Notes: generated from the letters alone by a model not told the origin. A stretch of DNA of 11,072 bases from JARRNO01 sp037384885 (GCA_037384885.1 JARRNO010000047.1:1-11072), one strand, 5' to 3'. Counted from the stretch's first letter, positions 1-5,222 are shown. A program made the numbers and translations.

Positions 1-127
1 ATCTTGCCGGCAACTTCTCCGGCTATGGAGCTCAATTTCGCACTCTCGAATCCTTCCGTAAATCCATTCCAGAAGTCGCCGCGCCCAACACCCCGGCCAA
101 GCCAAGAATCAGGAAAAGTTTTTTCAT
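1..127 (-). pseudogene. N-terminus of an exported protein, apparently frameshifted and cut by the window edge
   Basis: An ATG at 127 on the minus strand, preceded by an AAGGGG ribosome-binding-like site about 10 nt upstream, opens a typical signal peptide (MKKLFLILGLAGVLGAA). This frame stops at 32-34 after only 31 codons, and its last residues (MDLRKDSRVRN) do not look like mature protein. A second minus-strand frame stays open to the window edge and reads plausibly (DFWNGFTEGFESAKLSSIAG), but it has no good start and has a TGA just upstream. The simplest reading is one exported protein whose frame changes near 70-75, by mutation or a base error. The alternative is a genuine 31-residue peptide at 32-127. 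The function cannot be named from this fragment. Confidence 0.35.
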
Positions 128-500
128 CACGATTCGGGCCCCTTCAAGGCAAAACAGGCGTTTTTACTCTCTTGGACCGATGCGAAGCGCTCGTGTTCTT
201 TGCCGCCGTTTCACGGCGGGAAGCATCTGCCGGCGACCCGGTTCATCGTGGCGGCTGCAACTATGGTGCCGCCTTCGCGCCCCTAGAAGTGCTACATGAG
301 TATGCGAAAGACGCCTTCCTAAAACGGGGAATGGTCGTTTTCTTTGTCATCCCTCAAATAGAGGCCGGTGTCTTTATTGTACCGCGGGTGACGGGGATTG
401 CGTCATCGGCCGTTTGCACTGGGGATAGAATGATCCCGGGCAAGCTTGCCCCCTAGTGCCGGGTCTCGCTTTCAAGTGCCTGATTTTGGGGAAGAAAAGA
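128..500. other. Intergenic stretch with no supported gene
   Basis: This 370-bp stretch lies between the edge gene and tRNA-Cys and looks less GC-rich than the flanks. Open frames cross it on both strands, but none has a ribosome-binding site with proper spacing or a recognisable protein. On the minus strand it must hold the promoter of the edge gene; a TACAAT box reads there (around 380) but without a good -35 partner. The only clear structure is the palindrome at 438-451, next to a weak GGGAT/ATCCC hairpin at about 422-437. No tRNA-like or known RNA fold was recognised. Confidence 0.4.
438..451. repeat. 14-bp perfect palindrome (GGGCAAGCTTGCCC)
   Basis: The 14 bases equal their own reverse complement with no central spacer. 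The site lies about 50 bp beyond the 3' end of tRNA-Cys on the minus strand. It could be a protein-binding site or part of a transcription end for the tRNA, but no T-tract follows on either strand, so an intrinsic terminator is not supported. Confidence 0.5.
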
Positions 501-574
501 TGGAGGCGCCGACCGGATTCGAACCGGTGATGAGGGCTTTGCAGGCCCCTGCCTTACCACTTTGCCACGGCGCC
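501..574 (-). tRNA. tRNA-Cys (anticodon GCA)
   Basis: Read on the minus strand, the 7-bp acceptor stem GGCGCCG/CGGCGCC closes perfectly. It is followed by discriminator U and an encoded CCA (501-503). The anticodon loop CTGCAAA gives anticodon GCA, on stem GGGGC/GCCCT with one G-U pair. The T arm is ACCGG-TTCGAAT-CCGGT. The D stem is short (GCA/GGC, with one mismatch), as in other bacterial tRNA-Cys genes, whose D stem has only three pairs. The gene is 74 nt long, single and divergent from the rhodanese gene. Confidence 0.97.
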
Positions 575-585
575 GGGCGCTCAAT

Positions 586-614
586 ATTATGGAGCAGGGC
601 CCTTTTGCTGTCAA
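586..614 (-). promoter_or_regulatory. Sigma-70-type promoter of tRNA-Cys
   Basis: On the minus strand a perfect -35 box TTGACA (614-609) is followed by a 17-nt spacer and a -10 box CATAAT (591-586, 5 of 6 matches). The -10 box ends 11 nt before the mature tRNA 5' end, which suits a short 5' leader removed by RNase P. Confidence 0.8.
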
Positions 615-737
615 CGCCGGGAGGCTCGCCCCGGCATGGGCGGGTTCTTTCACCGGCGGGGATGTGCTTTAATTGAAGCTCCGGCCGCCCTGCATAGGGA
701 GCCCCGTCTATCATCGATTTCTTCAAGGAGATTCCGA

Positions 738-1319
738 ATGACCGAAGCCCGTTCTTCAAGACTCGCTCTCCACCGTCTCTGGATCGTGCCCGCGATCTTC
801 GGCCTGGCGCTGGCCGCCGCCTGTTCCAAGCCGGCTCCCAAGACTCCGGCCGCTTCAAAGGCCAAGACGCCATCCGCCAAGACGGCCGCCGCCGCTCCCG
901 CCGATGAAGCCATTCCTGTGGCCGCATCCGATCCCTGGAAAGAAGCGGACCTGATGATGCCGTCCGCTTTAGCGGACCAGTTGAAACAGTCCGCCAAGAA
1001 GCCGCTGCTGCTTCAGATCGGGTTCGACGTGCTCTACCGCGGTGCGCACATCCCCGGATCGATCTACGCGGGCCCCGCTTCCAAGCCCGCCGGGCTGCAG
1101 AAGATCGCCCAAGCCGTGAAGGGCGTCGCCCAGGACCGCGACATCGTCATCTACTGTGGCTGCTGCCCGTGGTCGCACTGCCCGACCGTCCGGCCGGCCT
1201 TCAAGAAGCTGAAGGACATGGGCTATACGAACGTCCACGTGCTTTACATCCCCCACGATTTCCAGAAGAACTGGATCGACAAGGGGTACCCGACCAAGAC
1301 TTCGGCCGGCCAATCCTGA
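738..1319 (+). CDS. Rhodanese-domain lipoprotein with a cysteine-rich active-site loop
   Basis: The protein has 193 residues. The ATG at 738 is chosen because AAGGAG lies 7 nt upstream; an upstream in-frame start at 636 lacks a site and would add 34 residues before the signal peptide. The N-terminus is basic, then hydrophobic (about 12-28), ending in a lipobox-like LAAAC with Cys29, so it is probably a lipoprotein outside the cytoplasmic membrane. An Ala/Lys/Pro-rich linker covers about 30-65. A rhodanese-like fold covers about 75-185, with RGAHIPGSIYAG (101-112) matching the usual 'GHIPGA' motif. The expected catalytic cysteine is Cys140 in IVIYCGCCPWSHCP; Cys142, Cys143 and Cys148 are extra. 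Rhodaneses transfer sulfane sulfur, but this loop could instead do thiol redox or metal chemistry. It is the first gene of a four-gene plus-strand run, 34 bp ahead of the DUF423 gene. Family assignment is firm; the reaction is inference. Confidence 0.85.
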   Translation: MTEARSSRLALHRLWIVPAIFGLALAAACSKPAPKTPAASKAKTPSAKTAAAAPADEAIPVAASDPWKEADLMMPSALADQLKQSAKKPLLLQIGFDVLYRGAHIPGSIYAGPASKPAGLQKIAQAVKGVAQDRDIVIYCGCCPWSHCPTVRPAFKKLKDMGYTNVHVLYIPHDFQKNWIDKGYPTKTSAGQS

Positions 1320-1353
1320 GGAAATGCCGGCCGGCGCCGGAAGAGGAGAGACC

Positions 1354-1752
1354 ATGACCCGGCTTTTCTTCGCACTCGGAGCCGCCTTCGCCGGACTCGG
1401 CGTGGCGCTGGGCGCCTTCGGGGCGCACATGCTCGAGAAGGTTCTTTCGCACAGGATGCTGCACGTCTACGACGTGGGCCAGCGCTACGAGATGATCCAC
1501 GCTCTCGCCCTGATGCTCACGGCCTGGGCGGTTTCGCGCTGGGGCGGCGGGCTGCTGCGCGCCGCGGGCTGGCTCTTCGCCGCCGGCATCGTCCTCTTTT
1601 CGGGCAGCCTCTACGTGCTGGCGCTGACGGGCGTGTCCGCCTTCGGCATCATCACGCCCTTCGGGGGCACGGCCTTCCTCCTGGGCTGGATCTTTCTCGC
1701 CGTAGGCGCGGCAAAGGGCGCCCGCGTAAAGAACGCTGGAGAGGCGGCATGA
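1354..1752 (+). CDS. DUF423 family small membrane protein
   Basis: The product has 132 residues. The start is set by the AAGAGGAGAG site just before the ATG at 1354; an earlier in-frame ATG at 1324 would add ten non-hydrophobic residues. It shows family landmarks in order: GAFGAH (20-25), RYEMIHALAL (44-53), AGWLFAAGIVLFSGSLY (71-87), and TPFGG followed by GW (101-112). There are four likely transmembrane helices, at about 3-22, 47-62, 70-92 and 99-120. The length is normal for DUF423 (YgdD/YwdK-like) proteins of the inner membrane, whose function is not established. The gene ends in an ATGA overlap with the next one, which suggests translational coupling. Confidence 0.9.
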   Translation: MTRLFFALGAAFAGLGVALGAFGAHMLEKVLSHRMLHVYDVGQRYEMIHALALMLTAWAVSRWGGGLLRAAGWLFAAGIVLFSGSLYVLALTGVSAFGIITPFGGTAFLLGWIFLAVGAAKGARVKNAGEAA

Positions 1753-2177
1753 CTTTCTGGCTGATCAAGAGCGAACCTTCGGCCTATTCGTGGGACGATT
1801 TGAACCGGGACGGCTCCACCGCCTGGGACGGGGTGAGAAACTACCAGGCCCGCAATAACCTGCGGGCCATGAAGAAAGGCGACCTCGCCCTTTACTACCA
1901 CTCCGTGTCTGCCAAGGAAATCGTGGGCGTGGCCCGTGTCACGCGGGAGGCCTTTCCCGATCCCACGGCCCGGGAAGGCGACTGGTCCGCTGTGGGCGTG
2001 GCGCCCGCCGCTCCCATGAAACAGCCGGTTTCGCTGTCTCAGATCAAGCAGACCCGGGAGCTGGCGGACATGGCGCTTCTCAGGCAGTCGCGGCTGTCGG
2101 TCTGTCCGGTGGCGAGGCGGGAGTTCGAGAAGATCCTTTCCATGGGCGGACTGGACCGCGCCGCCGTGGGACTCTGA
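1749..2177 (+). CDS. EVE-domain protein (PUA-like nucleic-acid reader fold)
   Basis: The product has 142 residues and is essentially one EVE domain. Landmarks are FWLIKSEP at 3-10, WDGVRNYQARNNL at 26-38, KKGDLALYYHS at 42-52, KEIVGVARV at 56-64 and RQSRLSVCPV at 112-121. EVE domains are related to PUA and YTH folds and are proposed to bind modified bases in DNA or RNA; the eukaryotic relative is THYN1. In bacteria they occur alone, as here, or fused to restriction enzymes. The ATG overlaps the DUF423 stop by 4 bp, so expression probably depends on re-initiation from that gene. No restriction or base-modification gene is in the window, so a defence role has no local support. The domain call is firm; the ligand is unknown. 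Confidence 0.92.
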   Translation: MTFWLIKSEPSAYSWDDLNRDGSTAWDGVRNYQARNNLRAMKKGDLALYYHSVSAKEIVGVARVTREAFPDPTAREGDWSAVGVAPAAPMKQPVSLSQIKQTRELADMALLRQSRLSVCPVARREFEKILSMGGLDRAAVGL

Positions 2178-2203
2178 ACCGGCGGGATAGACGGGAGGGT
2201 GCG

Positions 2204-3028
2204 ATGAGCAAGAGAGCCAGGGCGCTGAGCGTGGCAGGTTCGGACTGCAGCGGCGGCGCCGGAATTCAGGCCGATCTGAAGACCTTTCAGCGCTTCGGCG
2301 TCTTCGGACAGTCGGCGCTGACGGCCGTGGTCGCCGAAAACACGGTGGGCGTGCAGGGCATCCACGCCGTGCCCGAAGACTTCGTGGCGCTGCAGATCGC
2401 AAGCTGCCTGTCGGACATCGGCGCGGACGCGGTGAAGACCGGAATGCTGGTCTCCGGGCCGGTGATCCGGGCCGCGGCGGCCAAGTTTCGCGAACACAAG
2501 GTGTCCAATCTCGTGGTGGACCCGGTCATGCGGGCCAAGAGCGGCGATGCGCTGATCGCCCCCGAAGCGGTGGCTGCGCTGGTGGAAGAAATCTTCCCCC
2601 TGGCCGCGATCGTCACCCCCAACGTGCCGGAAGCGGAAGCGCTGACGGGCCTGGCGCTGGACAGCGAGGACAACTTCCGCGAGGCGGCGGAGCGCATCCG
2701 GCGGATGGGACCGCGCATCGTCGTGATGAAGGGCGGCCACAGCCCGGTGAACCCTGAAGGCGTGGCGGCGGACTTCGTCTGGGACGGCGAAAGCTGGACC
2801 GTGCTCAGCGGAACACGCTCTTCCAACCGGAACACCCACGGGACCGGATGCACCTTTTCCGCCGCCGCCGCCGCCCTTCTGGCGCAGGGCGTCGAGCCGC
2901 TCCAGGCGCTTGCCCGCGCCAAGGCCTTCATCACCCGGGCCATCGCCACGGCGGACGACCTGGGGCAGGGCCACGGGCCGGTCAATCATTGGGCAGATAT
3001 TTCGGGCGAAGCCGGTCTAAGTCACTAG
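2204..3028 (+). CDS. thiD: Hydroxymethylpyrimidine/phosphomethylpyrimidine kinase ThiD
   Basis: A ribokinase-fold kinase of 274 residues that phosphorylates HMP and then HMP-P to give HMP-PP, the pyrimidine precursor of thiamine, in the cytoplasm. Motifs in order: AGSDCSGGAGIQADLKTF (11-28, substrate-binding), VKTGML (77-82), VVDPVMRAKSGDALI (104-118), TPNVPEAEALTG (138-149), VVMKGGH with Lys176 (173-179), and HGTGCTFSAA with Cys216 (212-221), the anion-hole and catalytic region. Length matches the usual 260-280 residues. The ATG at 2204 has a GGGAGGG site upstream. It starts 26 bp after the EVE gene and is probably the last gene of that operon. No ThiE domain is fused and no other thiamine gene is nearby. 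No thiamine riboswitch is visible upstream. Confidence 0.96.
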   Translation: MSKRARALSVAGSDCSGGAGIQADLKTFQRFGVFGQSALTAVVAENTVGVQGIHAVPEDFVALQIASCLSDIGADAVKTGMLVSGPVIRAAAAKFREHKVSNLVVDPVMRAKSGDALIAPEAVAALVEEIFPLAAIVTPNVPEAEALTGLALDSEDNFREAAERIRRMGPRIVVMKGGHSPVNPEGVAADFVWDGESWTVLSGTRSSNRNTHGTGCTFSAAAAALLAQGVEPLQALARAKAFITRAIATADDLGQGHGPVNHWADISGEAGLSH

Positions 3029-3035
3029 AAATTTT

Positions 3036-4322
3036 TCAGGATTTTCCGGCAGGCACAGCTCCATCCACCGCGGGCCGGGGCAGCAGGATGTACAGCTCCC
3101 CGTTTTCCTTCATGTGCCCCGCCACGCGTCCCGCCGCATCCCCCATGCCGCAATACAGATCCACGTGGCCGCGGCCGAGGATGGCGCCGCCCGTGTCCTG
3201 GTTGAGCACGAAGCGGGTGAAGGGCTCCCACGATGTGATCTTTCCCTTTGAATCGAAGCGGGGCTTGCGTGTCCGGATGAGGCAGAGAACCCCCTGCGGG
3301 AAGATGCGCTTGTCGGTGGCGATGGAACGGTAGGGCGTGAGTGTGACACCCAGGCTGCCGTAAGGGCCGCCGTGGCCGATCCGGAAGAAGGTGAAGCTGG
3401 GGTTGTGGTCAAGCGCCTGCCTCACCTTGGAAGGATGCTCCTTAAGGTAGCGGCGGATGGCCTGCATGGAGACGGCGTCCCGGCCGATCTCCCCCGAATG
3501 CACCAGGTACTGGCCAAGGCTTTTGTAAGGCCGGCCGTTCTTCCCGGCGTAAAGGACCTCCACCAGATCGCCGTCGGTCAGTTCCAGCATCCCGCTGCCC
3601 TGCACCTGGAGCAGGTAGGCGTCGAGCGGGTCCTTGAGCCACGCCAGTTCAAGCCTCTGCCCTTTCAGAATCCCGTTTGTCTGGATTTCCTTGCGCGTGT
3701 AGTACGGAACGAGCCGCCCGTCTTTCACCCGCCCGAAGATCGCCCCGCCCCCCAGGCCGAATTGCGAGAGGCTGACGCTCACCAGGTCCTGCGGCCGGCT
3801 GTAGATGGGATAGCGGTAAGGGCCTTCGGGCTTGAGGCTGCCCTTGTAGACGGGCGCGTAGTAGCCGGTGAAGAGCACGGAGCCTTTGCCGTCGCGGCCG
3901 GTGCTCTTGTAGAGGTCGAAATTGCGCTCGATGACGGAGCGCTTCGCTTCAGGCGTCGATTTCGGGTCCTGCAGAATTTGGACCAGGTGCTGCAGGGCCG
4001 CGGCCATGCGTCCCGCCGTCACCTTCCGGCCGGCCGCCTCAACCACGCGGTCCGGCGGGAGCTTCCGGAAGTAATCCAGGCTCTTGGCGCAGGCTTGCGC
4101 CAGGCCGCCAAAGCTGAGATCGTCCCTTGCCTGGGCCAGCGATGACCAGGGGACTTGCTCGAGCGCGGGCGCCTTCGGCTTTTGCTTGACGGGAGGTTTT
4201 GGGGGAACAGGCCCGGGCTTGCGGACCGTCCAGCCGACCCAGAATCCGCCGGCGAAGATCACGGCGGCGATGACCGCTCCCATGGCCGCCCGGATTGCTT
4301 TCGGCTTCATAGCGCCTCCCAT
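3036..4322 (-). CDS. mltA: Membrane-bound lytic murein transglycosylase A (MltA)
   Basis: A 428-residue protein that cleaves the MurNAc-GlcNAc bond of peptidoglycan to form 1,6-anhydro-MurNAc ends in the periplasm. One N-terminal hydrophobic helix (about 9-33) is followed by a Pro/Lys-rich linker (34-52). The MltA domain follows, with FTGYYAPVYKGS (151-162), YPIYSRP (171-177) and LLQVQGSGMLEL (237-248). The C-terminal 3D domain carries its three aspartates at 376 (QDTGGAILG), 388 (GHVDLY) and 395 (GMGDAA). E. coli MltA is a lipoprotein of about 365 residues; here no lipobox cysteine is present, so anchoring by an uncleaved helix is likely. The ATG at 4322 has GGAGGAG 7 nt upstream; the in-frame ATG at 4310 (424 residues), with GGGAGG only 4 nt away, is a close alternative. 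It converges on thiD with 7 bp between stops and no terminator visible there. Confidence 0.93.
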   Translation of the reverse strand: MGGAMKPKAIRAAMGAVIAAVIFAGGFWVGWTVRKPGPVPPKPPVKQKPKAPALEQVPWSSLAQARDDLSFGGLAQACAKSLDYFRKLPPDRVVEAAGRKVTAGRMAAALQHLVQILQDPKSTPEAKRSVIERNFDLYKSTGRDGKGSVLFTGYYAPVYKGSLKPEGPYRYPIYSRPQDLVSVSLSQFGLGGGAIFGRVKDGRLVPYYTRKEIQTNGILKGQRLELAWLKDPLDAYLLQVQGSGMLELTDGDLVEVLYAGKNGRPYKSLGQYLVHSGEIGRDAVSMQAIRRYLKEHPSKVRQALDHNPSFTFFRIGHGGPYGSLGVTLTPYRSIATDKRIFPQGVLCLIRTRKPRFDSKGKITSWEPFTRFVLNQDTGGAILGRGHVDLYCGMGDAAGRVAGHMKENGELYILLPRPAVDGAVPAGKS

Positions 4323-4341
4323 GATCAAGCTCCTCCGGTCC

Positions 4342-4370
4342 AGCATACCTGGATGGGGCGGCGGAAACAA
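4342..4370 (-). promoter_or_regulatory. Possible promoter of mltA
   Basis: On the minus strand TTGTTT (4370-4365), a 17-nt spacer and TATGCT (4347-4342) resemble -35 and -10 boxes, with 3 and 4 matches to consensus. A start near 4335 would fall inside the GGAGGAG site of the ATG at 4322 and would favour the ATG at 4310 instead. Weak evidence. Confidence 0.3.
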
Positions 4371-4383
4371 ACGGCCTCGGGAA

Positions 4384-4400
4384 TGCGCGCGTCGCGCGCA
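4384..4400. repeat. Perfect inverted repeat TGCGCGC-GTC-GCGCGCA
   Basis: Two 7-bp arms, separated by 3 bases, are exact reverse complements. The repeat abuts the octamer array that begins at 4401. It can form a small GC-only hairpin on either strand. No T-tract follows, so it is not an obvious intrinsic terminator. It lies upstream of mltA and could be an operator or the boundary of the repeat array. Confidence 0.6.
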
Positions 4401-4480
4401 GTGACGACGTGACTGAGTCACTGGGTGATTGAGTGATTAGGTCACGAAGTAGTGGGGTGACGAGGCGACTGGGTTTTGGG
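4401..4480. repeat. Tandem array of about ten degenerate 8-nt units (consensus near GTGACTGG)
   Basis: Cutting the sequence every 8 bases from 4401 gives units that nearly all begin with GT (GC once) and mostly share GTGAYTGR. Examples are GTGACTGA (4409-4416), GTGATTGA (4425-4432), GTGATTAG (4433-4440), GTGACGAG (4457-4464) and GCGACTGG (4465-4472). Some units have C at the third position (GTCACTGG, GTCACGAA). The phase is kept exactly for 80 bp with no insertion or deletion, while the bases within units have drifted. An 8-nt period does not fit codons, and no protein reads across it. It lies in the non-coding space between mltA and the tRNA pair. Function unknown. Confidence 0.75.
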
Positions 4481-4525
4481 CAGACCGCTTCGGGAAGTCG
4501 GCGTCAGGCGACACCTCCTACAGAT

Positions 4526-4540
4526 GGCCGCTACGCGGCC
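4526..4540. repeat. Inverted repeat GGCCGC-TAC-GCGGCC
   Basis: Perfect 6-bp arms flank a 3-base centre and make a GC-only hairpin on either strand. It sits between the octamer array and the 9-nt repeat cluster. No T-tract follows, so it is not scored as a terminator. Confidence 0.5.
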
Positions 4541-4598
4541 GCTGATTATGAGTGGTGAGCAGTGGTGGTTGGCGTATCTACGCGGACAAACCAGCTTA

Positions 4599-4656
4599 GC
4601 TCTGTGAGCTCGGTGTGCTCTGTGGTTCAATTCTCACCTTCTCCGCGCCTCCGCGG
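4599..4656. repeat. Cluster of 9-nt and 8-nt direct repeats, probable dispersed intergenic element
   Basis: Three consecutive 9-nt units (GCTCTGTGA, GCTCGGTGT, GCTCTGTGG) occupy 4599-4625, and two 8-nt units (CTCCGCGC, CTCCGCGG) occupy 4641-4656. On the minus strand the 9-nt units would read as an HRA tripeptide repeat, the sort of short open frame often mis-annotated as a protein. From memory, motifs of the type 'ctctgtg..ctctgtggtt' followed by 'ctccgcg.ctccgcgg' recur in intergenic DNA of many unrelated bacteria. That recurrence was not checked here. Confidence 0.5.
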
Positions 4657-4712
4657 TGATTTCGCCGGCTGCAAGTCGACCACCCGGACGCAACTGACTG
4701 CGCCGAAAGACC

Positions 4713-4742
4713 TTGACAGCGTTTCGGGGGCTTTGATAGCAT
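4713..4742 (+). promoter_or_regulatory. Promoter of the tRNA-Gln/tRNA-Glu pair
   Basis: A perfect TTGACA (4713-4718) is followed after 18 nt by TAGCAT (4737-4742, 4 of 6 matches). A second reading uses CATAAT (4740-4745) with a 21-nt spacer. Either places the start a few bases before the tRNA 5' end at 4753. Confidence 0.6.
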
Positions 4743-4752
4743 AATGAGCCGT

Positions 4753-4827
4753 TGGGGAGTAGTTCAATGGTGGAACGCCTGGCTCTGGACCAGGATGTTG
4801 GGGGTTCGAGTCCTCCCTCCCCAGCCA
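4753..4827 (+). tRNA. tRNA-Gln (anticodon CTG)
   Basis: The acceptor stem TGGGGAG/CTCCCCA pairs fully, followed by discriminator G and an encoded CCA. The D arm is GTTC-AATGGT-GGAAC. The anticodon stem CCTGG/CCAGG carries loop CTCTGGA, giving anticodon CTG for codon CAG. The T arm is GGGGG-TTCGAGT-CCTCC, with one G-T pair. The gene is 75 nt long. A U1-A72 first pair is typical of tRNA-Gln. It is probably co-transcribed with tRNA-Glu 4 bp downstream. Confidence 0.96.
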
Positions 4828-4831
4828 ATCC

Positions 4832-4906
4832 GGCCCGTTCGTTCAGCGGTTAGGACGCCGGCCTCTCACGCCGGTAACAGGGGTTCGAATCCCCTACGGG
4901 CTACCA
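4832..4906 (+). tRNA. tRNA-Glu (anticodon CTC)
   Basis: The acceptor stem GGCCCGT/ACGGGCT closes with one G-U pair at position 1-72, then discriminator A and an encoded CCA. The anticodon stem CCGGC/GCCGG carries loop CTCTCAC, giving anticodon CTC for codon GAG. The T arm is AGGGG-TTCGAAT-CCCCT. The gene is 75 nt long. Both tRNAs of the pair read only G-ending codons, so isoacceptors with U34 anticodons are expected elsewhere in the genome. Confidence 0.96.
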
Positions 4907-4943
4907 ACCATTTCCAACCCATTGCACAGCAGCTTGTTTTTCC

Positions 4944-4978
4944 GAAGGGCCGTCGTTGCGGCCCTTCTCCCTTTCTTG
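4944..4978 (+). terminator. Intrinsic terminator after the tRNA pair
   Basis: A perfect 9-bp stem (GAAGGGCCG at 4944-4952 with CGGCCCTTC at 4959-4967) closes a 6-base loop TCGTTG. It is followed by a pyrimidine-rich tail with an interrupted T run (TCCCTTTCTT). It lies 37 bp after tRNA-Glu, as expected for the end of that transcript. The T-tract is imperfect. Confidence 0.7.
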
Positions 4979-5096
4979 CGCCGCAGGAGCTTGCCCGTGG
5001 CATCAAAGCATACCGGTCCGCATCCTCCACACGCTGTCCGCTGCACCGCCTGATAGGCCCGCGCCTGCCGAGTCAACCTCCGTCGGCCATCGTCGC

Positions 5097-5112
5097 CGTA
5101 GTGTATACTACG
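5097..5112. promoter_or_regulatory. Near-palindrome overlapping a -10-like box upstream of the ferritin-like/CCC1 gene
   Basis: CGTAGT (5097-5102) and ACTACG (5107-5112) are exact inverted arms around a 4-base centre, so 14 of 16 positions are symmetric. The element includes TATACT (5104-5109, 5 of 6 matches to a -10 box); no convincing -35 box lies 16-18 nt upstream. It sits 110 bp before the ATG at 5223. A dimeric regulator binding here could block or activate the promoter, for instance in response to metal or oxidative stress. Which regulator is unknown, and it does not match a classical Fur box. Confidence 0.4.
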
Positions 5113-5222
5113 CCTGAGCCGGCCTCGGTCACCTTCCTTGCAAGCGCGAACCTCTGCGCCGTTTCGCCTGGATACCCGGGGGGCCATCCGGGTTTAATCT
5201 GCGTTCTCACGAGGGAGAATCC
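5113..5222 (+). other. Likely 5' leader of the ferritin-like/CCC1 gene, with a small hairpin
   Basis: The stretch holds no gene. ACCCGG (5174-5179) and CCGGGT (5188-5193) form a 6-bp hairpin with an 8-base loop, about 20 nt before the ribosome-binding site GAGGGAG (5211-5217). The hairpin is too short and too far from a T-tract to call a terminator, and no known riboswitch was recognised. Between the tRNA terminator and the palindrome (4979-5096) nothing further was seen. Confidence 0.3.

Noticed and set aside
4..456. Plus-strand open frame of 150 codons at the left edge
   Set aside because: No ribosome-binding site, no recognisable protein, and it lies opposite the signal-peptide gene on the minus strand.
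645..673. Promoter for the rhodanese operon (TTTAAT at 668-673)
   Set aside because: No acceptable -35 box lies 16-18 nt upstream; the -10-like box alone is not enough to call it.
1749..2177. EVE-domain gene as part of an anti-phage or restriction system
   Set aside because: It is a stand-alone EVE domain in a housekeeping operon; no restriction, methylation or nucleoside-modification gene is nearby.
2039..2989. Minus-strand open frame (316 codons) across thiD
   Set aside because: It is antisense to ThiD with intact motifs, and lacks any domain.
3372..4145. Long plus-strand open frame (257 codons) inside mltA
   Set aside because: It is antisense to a clearly recognised MltA protein with a complete 3D domain; its composition (Arg/Ala/Leu/His-rich) is that of a shadow frame in GC-rich DNA.
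4401..4480. CRISPR array
   Set aside because: Units are only 8 nt with no spacers and no cas gene is present.
4442..4630. Minus-strand short open frame with an HRAHRAHRA start
   Set aside because: The repeat-coded peptide comes from the 9-nt DNA repeats at 4599-4625; no ribosome-binding site or protein family supports it.
4894..5187. Minus-strand 97-codon frame next to the tRNA pair, considered as a relic of an integrated element
   Set aside because: It runs across the tRNA-Glu 3' end and the tRNA terminator and shows no integrase or transposase motif. No duplicate of the tRNA 3' end was noticed in the window.
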